Shown here: in pieces, positions 1 to 8,512 of the stretch | How the letters are laid out: every line of letters begins with the position of its first letter | Position numbering within the stretch: position 1 is the stretch's first letter | Source: Microbispora sp. H11081 | GTDB lineage: Bacteria > Actinomycetota > Actinomycetes > Streptosporangiales > Streptosporangiaceae | Direction of reading: 5' to 3' | DNA: 64,000 nucleotides | Assembly: GCF_012999535.1 (NCBI RefSeq) | Contig: NZ_JABBWV010000001.1 | Span: 186,001 to 250,000 of the forward strand | The notes under the pieces: model-generated | Told to the model about the DNA's origin: nothing | Databases searched by the model: none | Seen by the model: the letters and a program-made list of their open reading frames with translations, nothing else | Made by a program: the position numbers and the translations under genes

Positions 1-2732
1 CGGCCGGCGCCGCCGACTGGGCCAGGGCGTTCGCGGTCGACCTCGACGAGGTGCCGCTCCCGGCGCGGACCGGCCCCGGCGAAAGCGGCAGTTGGCGGCT
101 GTACACCGCGGGGACCTCCGCGATCGCCGAGCCGCTGCGCCGGGCGCTCGACAAGGGGAACGTCGGCTCCGGGGTGCTGGTGTGCCTGCCCCCGGACTGC
201 GCGGAGGAGCACCTGGAGCAGGCGCTGCTGGGCGCCAAGGCCGCGCTGGCCGGCCCGCCCGGCACCCGGTTCGTCCTGGTCCAGCATGGCCGGGGCGCGG
301 CCGGGCTGGCCAAGACGCTGCACCTGGAGGCGCCGCACCTGACCACCACCGTCGTGCACACCCCCGCGGTGCCGCAGGCGGTCGACCGCGTGGTGGCCGA
401 GGTGGCGGCGACCAACGGCTTCGCCGAGGTGTACTACGACGCCGACGGCGTGCGCCGGGTGCCGACGCTGCGCGCCCTTCCGGTACGGCCGGCCGCCCAG
501 GCGCAGCCGCTCGGCCCGGAGGACGTCCTGCTGGTGACCGGCGGCGGCAAGGGCATCACCGCCGAGTGCGCCCTGGCCGTGGCCGAGGACACCGGCGCGA
601 AGCTGGCCGTGCTCGGCCGCTCCGACCCCGCGGGCGACGCGGAGCTCTCCGCCACCCTGCGGCGGATGGCCGAGGCCGGGGTGACCGTGCGGTACGCCAG
701 GGCGGACGTGACCGACCTCGGTCAGGTGCGCCGTGGGATCGCCGAGCTGGAGGCGGAGCTGGGGCAGGTCACGGCCGTCCTGCACGGCGCGGGCCGCAAC
801 GAGCCCGTGGGCCTCGCCGGTCTCGACGCCGACGCCTTCAGGCGGACGTTCGCCCCCAAGGTCGGCGGGCTGCGCAACGTGCTCGACGTGGTGGACGCCG
901 GCAGGCTGCGCCTGCTGGTCACCTTCGGCAGCATCATCGGCCGGGCCGGCCTGCACGGCGAGGCGCACTACGCCACCGCCAACGAGTGGCTGGCCGACCT
1001 GACCGCCGAGGTCGCGGACAAGCACCCCGGCTGCCGCGCCATCTGCATGGAGTGGTCGGTCTGGTCGGACGTCGGCATGGGCGAGCGCCTGTCGGTGGTC
1101 GAGGGGCTGACCCGCAAGGGCATCGTCCCGATCACCCCCGCGCAGGGGGTGGAGATCATGCGGAGGCTGGTCGCCGACCCCGCCTCGCCCGTCGTCGCCG
1201 TGATCAGCGGGCGTACGGAGGGGATCGGCACGGTCCGCAGGGACGAGCCGCCGCTGCCCCTGCTGCGCTTCGTCGACCGGCCGCTGGTCCGCTACCACGG
1301 CGTGGAGCTCGTCACCGAGGTCGAGGTCAACTCGGGCACCGACCTCTACCTCGCCGACCACCTCCTCGACGGCAACCTCCTGTTCCCGGCCGTCTTCGGG
1401 ATGGAGGCCATGGCCCAGGTCGCGTACGCGGCCACCGGGCGGGCGGAGACGCCGGCGATCGAGGACGCGCGGTTCCTGCGGCCGATCGTGGTGCCGCCGT
1501 CCGGCAGCACGACGCTGCGGATCGCCGCGACGGTCACCGGCGACGACATCGTCGAGGCGGCGATCCGAAGCTCGGACACCGGCTTCGAGGTGGACCACTT
1601 CCGCGCGACGCTGCGCTACACCGGCGAGCCCGTGGCGGACGGGCCGCCCGGCCAGGTCGCCGAGGGGCTGCCCCCGGTGACGCTGGACCCGGCGCGGGAG
1701 ATGTACGGTGACGTGCTGTTCCAGGGCGGCCGGTTCCACCGGCTGCGCCGTTACCACCGAGCCGCAGCCCGGCACGTGGACGCGGACGTCGCGGCGGTGG
1801 CCGACGGCGACTGGTTCGCCCGCTACCTGCCGGACACCCTGCTCCTCGGCGACCCGGGCACGCGGGACGCGCTGATGCACGGCAACCAGGTCTGCGTGCC
1901 GGACGCCACGCTGCTTCCCGTGGGGATCGAGCGGGTGCGTCCGGGCGGCCCCGCCCTCGTGGAGGCCGGCGCGCTGCGGTACTGCGCGACGGAGCGGGAG
2001 CGCGACGGCGACACCTACGTCTACGACATCGCGGTCCGCACCAAGGACGGCGCCGTCGTGGAGCGGTGGGACGGCCTGACGCTGCAGGCGGTGCGCAAGA
2101 AGGACGGCGACGCCGGCCCCTGGGTGGCCCCCCTGCTCGGCTCCTACCTGGAGCGCACGCTGGAGGACCTGACCGGTGACCGGGTGGCCGTCGTGGTGGA
2201 GCCCGGCCTGCCGGGCGAGCAGGACGGCCCGGCCGAGCGGGACGCCCGCGCCGCCGTCGGGCTCGGCCGGGCGCTCGGCCGGCCCGTGGAGGTGCGGTTC
2301 GGTCCCGGCGGCGAGCCGGAGATCGACGGAGAGGCCGGTGTCGCGGTGTCGGCGGCGCACGGGGCCGGGGTGACGCTCTGCGTCGCCGGCGGCGGGCGGC
2401 TCGGCTGCGACGTCGCCGAGGTGGCGGCGTCCGGCGAGGGGCCCGAGCGGTGGCGGGAGGCCCTCGGGCCGAACGCCGCGCTCGCCGAGCGGGTCGCCGG
2501 CCTCGCGGGCGAGGCCCCCGCGGTCGCGGCCGCGCGGGTCCTGGCCGCGGCGCGGTCCCTTGGGCGGGCCGGCCTGCCGGAGGACACCCCGCTCGCGGCC
2601 GGGACCGTGTCCGGCCCGTGGGTGGTCGTCGACGCCGGGGACGCGCGGATCGCGACGCTCGTCACCACCCTGCGGGACGTCGCGGGGCCGGTAGTGATCG
2701 CGGTGCTCACCGAAGGGGGGTCGCGGCCGTGA
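1..2732 (+). CDS. Enediyne polyketide synthase (PKSE), C-terminal part, 5' end outside window
   Basis: The reading frame is open from base 3, so the gene is cut by the window edge; a GTG at 51 is only an internal Val. About 909 residues are present. A ketoreductase comes first: Rossmann motif TGGGKG near residue 178, catalytic Ser in TFGS near 309 and Tyr in AHYATAN near 322. A hot-dog dehydratase follows (ADHLLDGNLLFPAVFGMEAMAQ region near 452). The last 200 residues match the position of the PPTase domain of enediyne synthases. Known enzymes of this family (SgcE, CalE8, DynE8) are KS-AT-ACP-KR-DH-PPT and build the polyene precursor from malonyl-CoA. The PPT-like tail looks degenerate here: GCDVAEV near 801 and RVLAAARSLGRAGL near 845 lack the W, K and E residues expected. 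The stop overlaps the thioesterase start by GTGA, which is the usual E-E10 order. Identification is firm; loss of PPT activity is inferred from memory of family motifs. Confidence 0.93.
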   Translation, partial: AGAADWARAFAVDLDEVPLPARTGPGESGSWRLYTAGTSAIAEPLRRALDKGNVGSGVLVCLPPDCAEEHLEQALLGAKAALAGPPGTRFVLVQHGRGAAGLAKTLHLEAPHLTTTVVHTPAVPQAVDRVVAEVAATNGFAEVYYDADGVRRVPTLRALPVRPAAQAQPLGPEDVLLVTGGGKGITAECALAVAEDTGAKLAVLGRSDPAGDAELSATLRRMAEAGVTVRYARADVTDLGQVRRGIAELEAELGQVTAVLHGAGRNEPVGLAGLDADAFRRTFAPKVGGLRNVLDVVDAGRLRLLVTFGSIIGRAGLHGEAHYATANEWLADLTAEVADKHPGCRAICMEWSVWSDVGMGERLSVVEGLTRKGIVPITPAQGVEIMRRLVADPASPVVAVISGRTEGIGTVRRDEPPLPLLRFVDRPLVRYHGVELVTEVEVNSGTDLYLADHLLDGNLLFPAVFGMEAMAQVAYAATGRAETPAIEDARFLRPIVVPPSGSTTLRIAATVTGDDIVEAAIRSSDTGFEVDHFRATLRYTGEPVADGPPGQVAEGLPPVTLDPAREMYGDVLFQGGRFHRLRRYHRAAARHVDADVAAVADGDWFARYLPDTLLLGDPGTRDALMHGNQVCVPDATLLPVGIERVRPGGPALVEAGALRYCATERERDGDTYVYDIAVRTKDGAVVERWDGLTLQAVRKKDGDAGPWVAPLLGSYLERTLEDLTGDRVAVVVEPGLPGEQDGPAERDARAAVGLGRALGRPVEVRFGPGGEPEIDGEAGVAVSAAHGAGVTLCVAGGGRLGCDVAEVAASGEGPERWREALGPNAALAERVAGLAGEAPAVAAARVLAAARSLGRAGLPEDTPLAAGTVSGPWVVVDAGDARIATLVTTLRDVAGPVVIAVLTEGGSRP

Positions 2733-3157
2733 GCGACTACTACGAATACCTCCACACCGTGGGGTTCGAGGAGACGAACATCGTCGGGAACGTCTACTAC
2801 GTCAACTACCTGCGGTGGCAGGGACGCTGCCGGGAGATGTTCCTCAAGGAGCGGGCTCCGGAGGTGCTCGCCGACCTGCAGGACGACCTGAAGCTCTTCA
2901 CGCTGAAGGTGGACTGCGAGTTCTACGCCGAGATCACCGCCTTCGACGAGCTGTCCATCCGGATGCGTCTGGTCGATCTCGCCCAGACGCAGGTGGAGTT
3001 CAGCTTCGACTACGTGCGGCTCAACCCGGGCGAGGGCGAGACGCTCGTGGCCCGCGGGAGGCAGCGCGTGGCCTGCATGCGCGGGCCGAACACCCGCACC
3101 GCGCCCGCCCGGGTCCCCGACGCGCTGGTCAGGGCGCTCGAACCCTACGCGTCCTAA
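2729..3157 (+). CDS. Enediyne hot-dog acyl-CoA/ACP thioesterase (SgcE10/CalE7/DynE7 type)
   Basis: This 142-residue protein has the single hot-dog fold expected for the thioesterase that releases the nascent polyene from the enediyne synthase. The family signature GFEETNIVGNVYYVNYLRWQGRCRE lies at about residues 10-34 (written here in part: NIVGNVYYVNYLRWQG). The length matches the family. The GTG start at 2729 overlaps the stop of the synthase gene (GTGA), so the two are translationally coupled. An upstream frame-extension to 2450 would run inside the synthase gene and is not used. With the synthase it forms the core of the minimal enediyne cassette, and E3-E4-E5-like genes would be expected upstream outside the window. 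Confidence 0.93.
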   Translation: MSDYYEYLHTVGFEETNIVGNVYYVNYLRWQGRCREMFLKERAPEVLADLQDDLKLFTLKVDCEFYAEITAFDELSIRMRLVDLAQTQVEFSFDYVRLNPGEGETLVARGRQRVACMRGPNTRTAPARVPDALVRALEPYAS

Positions 3158-3173
3158 CCCCCAGGAGGTCAGC

Positions 3174-3725
3174 GTGACTGTCGACCAATCAACGGCATCA
3201 TCCCTGCAGATGGACGGCCAGGTGAACGACGCCAAGGCGCTGCGGCGGGCGTTCGGCGCATTCGCCACCGGTGTGACCGTGGTGACGACGGGCGGGTCCG
3301 TCCCGCACGCCATGACCGCCAACTCCTTCGCCTCCGTCTCGCTCGACCCGCCGCTCGTGCTGGTCTGCATCGACCGGGCAGCCGTCATGCACCAGTGCCT
3401 CAGCATGACGAGCTACTTCGGGGTCTCGGTCCTCGCGGCCCACCAGGAGAGCGAGGCGAGGCACTTCGCCAACCGTTACCGCGCGCTGGGCGCCGCCCAG
3501 TTCGAGGAGGTCGAGTGGGTGCCCGGCGACCTCACGGGGGTCCCGCTCATCGCAGGGACGGTCGCCAGGTTCGAGTGCGAGCTGTGGCGTACCTACGACG
3601 GGGGCGACCACACGATCTTCCTGGGCAAGGTGCTGTCCATGGAGCAGCAGACCGACAGGGAGGGACTGCTGGTCTACCGCGGACGGTTCCAGGAGCTCAC
3701 CGACCGGCCGGGGGTGGCGGCGTGA
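3174..3725 (+). CDS. Flavin reductase (HpaC/SgcE6-like)
   Basis: The 183-residue product has a flavin-reductase-like split beta-barrel. It opens with LRRAFGAFATGVTVVTT and carries the typical AMTANSFASVSLDPPLVLVCID stretch (A-M-T-A-N-S-F core near residue 43). Such proteins supply reduced FAD or FMN to two-component monooxygenases; SgcE6 does this in the C-1027 enediyne pathway. The GTG start at 3174 follows an AGGAGG box at 3163-3168. Its stop overlaps the start of the P450 gene by GTGA. No oxygenase partner gene is inside the window, so the partner is presumably upstream in the cluster. Confidence 0.88.
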   Translation: MTVDQSTASSLQMDGQVNDAKALRRAFGAFATGVTVVTTGGSVPHAMTANSFASVSLDPPLVLVCIDRAAVMHQCLSMTSYFGVSVLAAHQESEARHFANRYRALGAAQFEEVEWVPGDLTGVPLIAGTVARFECELWRTYDGGDHTIFLGKVLSMEQQTDREGLLVYRGRFQELTDRPGVAA

Positions 3726-5101
3726 GCGTCACGAGCCGCCGCGCCCCCGCCCGGCCCGGGACCCGTACGGGCGGCGCCGCCCTGGCGCCGCCCGGGCCTC
3801 CGATCACGGCCACGCCGCGGCTGTTCCTCCAGCTCGTCCGTGACCGGATCGGGATGCTCACCTCGGCCACCAAGGCGTACGGCGACGCCGTACGCCTGAC
3901 CATCGGGCCCAAGAGCATCTACCTGTTCAACCACCCGGACCACGCCAAGCACGTGCTGGCGGACAACAGCGCGGCGTACCACAAGGGCATCGGCCTCGCC
4001 GAGGCGAAGCGGGTCATCGGCGACGGGCTGCTCACCAGCGAGGGCGAGGTGTGGCGCGCCCAGCGCAGGACGGTCCAGCCGATGTTCCAGAACAAGCGGA
4101 TCGCCCACCAGGACACCGTGATCGCCGGCGAGGCGGCGCGCCTGGTGGAGCGGCTGCGGGCGCGGGCGGGCGGGCCGCCGGTCGACCTGGCGGTGGAGAT
4201 GACGAGGCTCGCCCTCGGAGTGCTCGGCCGCACCCTGCTCGACACCGACCTCGACCGGTTCCACTCCATCGGGCACGCCTTCGAGGACATGCAGGACCAG
4301 GCGATGTTCGAGATGGTGACGCTGAGCATGGTGCCGCTGTGGCTGCCGCTGCCGGGGCACCTGCGCTTCCGCCGCGCCCGCCGGGACCTCTACCAGGTGG
4401 CCGACCGCCTGGTGGCGTCCCATCGGGACGGCGGGGACGACGTCGTCACCCGGCTGCTGGCCGCGCCCCCCGGCGCCGACCGCCGGTCCAGGCGGCAGCG
4501 GATGCGCGAGGACCTGGTCACCCTGCTGCTGGCCGGGCACGAGACGACGGCGAGCACGCTGTCGTGGGCCTTCCACCTGCTCGACCGGCATCCGGAGGTG
4601 CGCGAACGGCTGCGCGCCGAGGCCGTGGAGGTCCTGGGCGACCGGCAGCCGGTGTACGACGACCTGCACAGGCTCAGGTACACCGCCATGGTGATCGAGG
4701 AGGTGATGCGTCTGTACCCGCCCGTGTGGGCGCTGACCCGGGTGGCCCAGCGGGACGACGAGGTCGGCGGCTACCACGTGCCGGCCGGGGCGGACGTCAT
4801 GATCAGCCCGTACACGCTGCACCGGCACCCGGCGTACTGGACCGACCCCGAGCGGTTCGATCCCGAGCGGTTCGACCCGGACCGCGCGCACGGCCGGCCG
4901 CGGTACGCCTACATCCCGTTCGGCGCGGGGCCGCGGTTCTGCGTCGGCAACCACCTCGGCATGATGGAGGCGACGTTCGTCCTCGCGATGGTCTGCAGGG
5001 AGCTGCGGCTGGCCCATGTGCCCGGCCGTCCCGTGGAACCCGAGGCGATGCTGTCGCTGCGGGTCCGCGGCGGCCTGCCGATGACCGTCCATCGCGTGTA
5101 G
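3722..5101 (+). CDS. Cytochrome P450, enediyne-cluster type
   Basis: A 459-residue P450. The I-helix oxygen-binding motif AGHETT lies near residue 273, the K-helix ExxR in EEVMRL near 325, and the heme loop FGAGPRFCVG ends with the axial Cys at residue 407. The start used is GTG at 3722, overlapping the flavin-reductase stop. A longer open frame from 3395 lies inside the reductase gene and is rejected. It is the last gene of the enediyne operon; a strong hairpin follows. P450s in other enediyne clusters hydroxylate the core or peripheral aromatic units, but the substrate here cannot be read from sequence. No N-terminal membrane anchor is visible, as usual for bacterial P450s. Confidence 0.92.
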   Translation: MSVTSRRAPARPGTRTGGAALAPPGPPITATPRLFLQLVRDRIGMLTSATKAYGDAVRLTIGPKSIYLFNHPDHAKHVLADNSAAYHKGIGLAEAKRVIGDGLLTSEGEVWRAQRRTVQPMFQNKRIAHQDTVIAGEAARLVERLRARAGGPPVDLAVEMTRLALGVLGRTLLDTDLDRFHSIGHAFEDMQDQAMFEMVTLSMVPLWLPLPGHLRFRRARRDLYQVADRLVASHRDGGDDVVTRLLAAPPGADRRSRRQRMREDLVTLLLAGHETTASTLSWAFHLLDRHPEVRERLRAEAVEVLGDRQPVYDDLHRLRYTAMVIEEVMRLYPPVWALTRVAQRDDEVGGYHVPAGADVMISPYTLHRHPAYWTDPERFDPERFDPDRAHGRPRYAYIPFGAGPRFCVGNHLGMMEATFVLAMVCRELRLAHVPGRPVEPEAMLSLRVRGGLPMTVHRV

Positions 5102-5133
5102 GCGACCCGGTGCGGGCAGCCGGGGAAAAGCGA

Positions 5134-5159
5134 GCGGCCGGGCGGTGACGCCCGGCCGC
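5134..5159. terminator. Strong hairpin between convergent P450 and AraC genes
   Basis: Perfect 11-base stem GCGGCCGGGCG / CGCCCGGCCGC with a GTGA loop, 32 bases after the P450 stop and 52 before the stop of the minus-strand AraC gene. It lacks a T-run, as is common in actinomycetes, and may end both transcripts. Confidence 0.75.
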
Positions 5160-5210
5160 CTTCGTCTCCGGCGAGCCGCTTGGGAACCGCGGGGGCGCGG
5201 GACCGGCCGG

Positions 5211-5993
5211 TCAGGAGGCCTGCCTGGAGGCGCCGGCCGGTGACAGCAGGTCACGCAGGGCCAGCAGGACCGGCGGGTCGATCGGGCGCATCGGCCGGAG
5301 CCGGACGTCGGCGAGCTGCGGTTCCGCACCCGCCTGCACGGTGATCGGCCCGAGGCACGCGATGCACTGTGCCTCGTCCTCGCCGCCGGGGATGCCGCCG
5401 GGGATGCCGAAGGCGTCCTCGTGGCCCTCGGCCGCGGACTGCGCGATCAGGTGCCACCGCCCCGGCGGCACGTTCTCCAGCACGTACGGCCCCGGCCGGT
5501 CGAGCAGGGTGAAAGAGACCGGCCGCCCGCCGAGGATCCGCTCGGGGAACAGCCCGGCGAAGACCGGCCGGTCCGGCAGGGGAGAGGAGATCTCCCCGAC
5601 GATCGTCGCGGTGGCGCCGGCCGCCGCGCCGCCGCGCCCGGCCGCGAGAAGTTGGGCCGGCACGCTCCCGAGCACGCGGTACCTGCTCGGGGACAGGCCC
5701 ACACTGCTGGTGAACCGCGAGCTGAAGGTGCCGACGCTCGAATAGCCGACCTGGTGGCTGATGTTCGTCACGCTCATCGCCGTCGAGGCGAGCAGCCTCT
5801 TGGCCTCGCGGAGCCGTACGGCCGACAGGAAGCGTCCTGGCGACAGTCCGGTGACCCGCTGGAAGACCCTTGAGAAGTGGAACTTGCTGAACATGGCCAC
5901 CCTGGCCATGTCGTCGATGGTGATGGGTTCGCCGAGGTTCTCGTGCATGTTCTCGATCACTCTCAGCGCGGCTCGCTCGATTACGTCGTCCAT
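5211..5993 (-). CDS. AraC-family transcriptional regulator (N-terminal HTH)
   Basis: The 260-residue protein begins directly with the AraC double helix-turn-helix (about residues 5-105: ITIDDMARVAMFSKFHFSRVF then VGYSSVGTFSSRFTSSVGLSPSRYR). An unassigned C-terminal region of about 150 residues may sense a ligand. A GGAGG box sits just before the ATG at 5993. It is convergent to the enediyne operon and could regulate it, but no operator was identified. The C-terminal half contains a Gly/Pro-rich stretch (GIPGGIPGG) and two Cys. AraC proteins with the DNA-binding domain first are less common than those with it last. Confidence 0.85.
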   Translation of the reverse strand: MDDVIERAALRVIENMHENLGEPITIDDMARVAMFSKFHFSRVFQRVTGLSPGRFLSAVRLREAKRLLASTAMSVTNISHQVGYSSVGTFSSRFTSSVGLSPSRYRVLGSVPAQLLAAGRGGAAAGATATIVGEISSPLPDRPVFAGLFPERILGGRPVSFTLLDRPGPYVLENVPPGRWHLIAQSAAEGHEDAFGIPGGIPGGEDEAQCIACLGPITVQAGAEPQLADVRLRPMRPIDPPVLLALRDLLSPAGASRQAS

Positions 5994-6288
5994 TACTCCT
6001 CCCGGGGTTCGGAGGCGTCTGGTGAGCGATCCTCAATCGGATCGGGGTGGCCCGCGCGGCGAATTGTGCCGCCCGTGCCTTTCCTGGAATGCTCGTCGTC
6101 CGGAATCCACGGCGGCGCCGTGCGATTTCCGACCGCCTCGTTCCGGTCTCTGTTCTTTTACATGCGGCCGGAGCGGCCGGGCGCTGCATGGAAACATGGA
6201 TTAATTTGATAATTGTTTTCCGGTGGTCGTCTGGTCGCTTTCCGTGGTCGCCGCGCCGCGTTCGGCACGGTGGTGGCGGCGCCCGCGC
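5994..6288. other. Intergenic gap with AT-rich patch
   Basis: 295 bases between the AraC start and the stop of the metallophosphoesterase gene. It should hold the AraC promoter. Around 6195-6220 the sequence is unusually AT-rich for this genome (ATTAATTTGATAATTG). No gene or clear hairpin was seen. Confidence 0.5.
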
Positions 6289-7134
6289 CTACGCCGCGGC
6301 GGGGAGGATCTGCCGCATCGCCGTGGGTCCGGGGCGGTGGCGCCGCTCGCGCGGGTAGCCGAGCGACACCTCCTCGAACCGCACGCCGTCGTGCCATGTG
6401 GTCCGCGGCACGTGCAGGTGGCCGTACACCACGGCGGACGCCTGGTAGCGCAGGTGCCAGTCGGCGGTGTGCTCGGTGCCGCACCACTGGGCGAACACCT
6501 GGTGGCGCAGCACGCGGGTGGGTTCGCGCAGCAGCGGGAAGTGGTTGACCAGCACGGTCGGCAGCCCGGGGTCGCGCGTGTCGAGTCGCGCCTCGGTCTC
6601 CATCAGCCGCGCCCTGCACCAGGCCTCCCGGCTGGGGTACGGGTGGGGGTCGAGCAGGATCTCGTCGGTGCAGACGATGCCCAGCCGGTACGCCTGGGCG
6701 AGCGACTCCTCCTTGGTGAGGCGGGGGTCGCGGAAGCTGTAGTCGTAGAGCAGGAACAGGGGGACGACGGTCGCCGGGCCGCCCGGCCCGGTCCACACGG
6801 GGTAGGGGTCCTCGGGTGTGAGCACCCCGATCCGGCGGCAGACCTGGACGAGCCTGCGGTAGCGCTCCTCGCCGCGGAGGGGCTCCGGGTCGCCGGGCGT
6901 GGTCCACAATTCGTGGTTGCCCGGCGTCCACACCACCGCCGCGAAACGATTTCGCAGAGTGGTCAGCGCCCATTCGATGTCGGAAACCTGTTCGCCGACG
7001 TCGCCGGCGACAATAAGCCAGTCACCGGGCGCGCCGGGACGCAGCGACTCCACGAAAGCCCTGTTTTCCGGGTGGGCGACATGGAGGTCGCTTATCGCGA
7101 GTAATCTTCCATTTCTCGTCCGCCGACCGGTCAC
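6289..7134 (-). CDS. Calcineurin-like metallophosphoesterase
   Basis: The 281-residue protein carries all metallophosphoesterase metal motifs in order: DLH (ISDLHVAHPEN near residue 15), GDVGE, GNHE, NHFP and GHLH. It is therefore probably an active dinuclear-metal phosphoesterase. The start used is GTG at 7134. In actinomycetes members of this family often sit beside phosphopantetheinyl transferase genes, and one is present 10 kb away here, but I cannot assign a substrate. It is transcribed divergently from the sigma-factor operon across 206 bases. Confidence 0.85.
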   Translation of the reverse strand: MTGRRTRNGRLLAISDLHVAHPENRAFVESLRPGAPGDWLIVAGDVGEQVSDIEWALTTLRNRFAAVVWTPGNHELWTTPGDPEPLRGEERYRRLVQVCRRIGVLTPEDPYPVWTGPGGPATVVPLFLLYDYSFRDPRLTKEESLAQAYRLGIVCTDEILLDPHPYPSREAWCRARLMETEARLDTRDPGLPTVLVNHFPLLREPTRVLRHQVFAQWCGTEHTADWHLRYQASAVVYGHLHVPRTTWHDGVRFEEVSLGYPRERRHRPGPTAMRQILPAAA

Positions 7135-7200
7135 GACGAAATACTAAGGGGGCGCGCGGGGCAGGGGAATCGCTCACGGCGGTTATGGGACCCCAGATTT

Positions 7201-7231
7201 CCGGATAGGGGACAGGGGATCCGGATAGGGG
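7201..7231. repeat. Direct repeat CCGGATAGGGG x2, 20-base period
   Basis: CCGGATAGGGG occurs exactly at 7201-7211 and 7221-7231, in the divergent promoter region of the metallophosphoesterase and sigma-factor genes. The spacing is two helical turns, which suits a dimeric or tandem DNA-binding regulator. Confidence 0.5.
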
Positions 7232-7340
7232 TTGTGACACCAACTTGGGCGACCAATTCTGACTCCGTTGGCCCATGCCGCGTCCGTCCTGACACCGGAC
7301 GCGGGCAGGGACGCGGCCCCTCTTTGGGAGTGTGGGACGG

Positions 7341-7904
7341 ATGGCCGAGGCTCGTGACGGCGGGTTCTCGCGCTATGCGAGACAGGCCTGGCCGGCGCTG
7401 CGGCGCACGGCTTTCCTTCTCTCGGGGGACTGGCACGAGGCCGAGGACCTCGTCCAGCGGACCCTGATCGCCCTCCACCGCCACTGGGACAGGCTGGAGC
7501 GGCACGACAGGATCTCCGGGTACGCCCGGGTGATCATGATCAGGCTGGTCTACAGCGACCGCAGGTCGCACCGGTGGTCGCGGGAGGTCCCGCACGAGTT
7601 GCCGCCGGAGCCCGAGCCCCTGGCAGATCCCTACACGCTCGTGGTCGACCGCATCCTGCTGATGAACGCGCTCGCCGGTCTCGGCCCCAGGCAGCGGGCC
7701 GCCGTCGTGCTGCGCTACTGGGAGGACCGGAGCGTCGAGGAGACGGCGTCGGCGATGGGCAGCGAGGGCTCCACGGTCCGCAGCCAGACGGTCCGCGCGC
7801 TGGCCACCCTGCGTACGGCCCTGACGGCCGCGCCGGACGGCACGGCGGGAGAGGCGCGGCGCAACGCGGAAGATGCGGCCCGCGCGGCGGTCACCGGACG
7901 ATGA
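7341..7904 (+). CDS. SigE-family ECF-type RNA polymerase sigma factor
   Basis: This 187-residue protein has sigma region 2 (FLLSGDWHEAEDLVQRTLIALHRHWDRL, about residues 26-55) and region 4 (LGPRQRAAVVLRYWEDRSVEETASAMGSEGSTVRSQ, about 114-150) of the SigE/SigM-like ECF group; each was read in shorter pieces. The ATG at 7341 is preferred because a GGGAG at 7326-7330 is well placed; the GTG at 7332 would touch it. No anti-sigma gene is adjacent, which is typical of this group. It heads a run of five plus-strand genes with short gaps or overlaps and may direct their transcription. Confidence 0.9.
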   Translation: MAEARDGGFSRYARQAWPALRRTAFLLSGDWHEAEDLVQRTLIALHRHWDRLERHDRISGYARVIMIRLVYSDRRSHRWSREVPHELPPEPEPLADPYTLVVDRILLMNALAGLGPRQRAAVVLRYWEDRSVEETASAMGSEGSTVRSQTVRALATLRTALTAAPDGTAGEARRNAEDAARAAVTGR

Positions 7905-7942
7905 GGGTGACCTGAGTCGAACTGAGACACGAGGGAACGCCC

Positions 7943-8512
7943 ATGCCGCCGCGAGCCCCAGCAGACGACAATCCCAGGACGACGACACTGGAAGCCTTCG
8001 CGGACACGATCGTCCCCGGTGAGAAGAGGTACCCGGACGACGTGGCCGTGGCCGGCGCGGCCGAGGGGGGCGGCGCGGTGCAGGCCGGCGCCATAGAACT
8101 GCTCGAATGGAACGCGACCGGCGTCACCGAGGGCCTGGACGACTACGCCCGCATGCTCAGCGACCACGCTCGCGACTACGCGGCGGAGCACGGGCTCACT
8201 CTGGACGAGTCCCTGCCGCCGTTCGTCGCGCTCTCCTTCGAGCACAGGACCGCCCTGGTGCGCCGGCTGACCGCGCCCGACCACCCGGAGAAGCCGTTCT
8301 GGGTCCTGCTCACGCTGTTCAGCAACATGGCCTACGACTCCGCGGCGCACATGAGCACGGCCGAGGCGATCGCCGCCGGGCATCCCGGGCTGCTCGCGAT
8401 GGGCGTCGCCCGGCCCGACGAGGACGGCCTGTGGCGGTTCCCCGCCCACTCCTACGGCAGGCCGCTGGCCCGCCTGCACCCGGACACGACGCCTTCAGGG
8501 AGCCCCGCATGA
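7943..8512 (+). CDS. DUF5987-like / gluconate-dehydrogenase-subunit-3-like protein
   Basis: A 189-residue protein beginning TTLEAFADTIVPGEKRYPDDVAVAG near residue 12, a pattern seen in small partner subunits of GMC oxidoreductases. Later aromatic and Asp-rich stretches (FWVLLTLFSNMAYDSAAH) support this. No Tat signal is obvious. The stop overlaps the next gene's ATG by ATGA, so a complex with the GMC oxidoreductase is likely. The RBS GAGGGAA precedes the ATG. The catalytic role, if any, is unknown; it may stabilise or export the oxidoreductase. Confidence 0.7.
   Translation: MPPRAPADDNPRTTTLEAFADTIVPGEKRYPDDVAVAGAAEGGGAVQAGAIELLEWNATGVTEGLDDYARMLSDHARDYAAEHGLTLDESLPPFVALSFEHRTALVRRLTAPDHPEKPFWVLLTLFSNMAYDSAAHMSTAEAIAAGHPGLLAMGVARPDEDGLWRFPAHSYGRPLARLHPDTTPSGSPA

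Noticed and set aside
1-50. GTG at 51 as the start of the first gene
   Set aside because: The frame stays open to the window edge and the protein would start within a synthase domain; the gene is simply truncated by the window.
5994-6288. AT-rich patch as a sign of a mobile-element scar
   Set aside because: No inverted terminal repeats, target duplication or transposase fragment was found.
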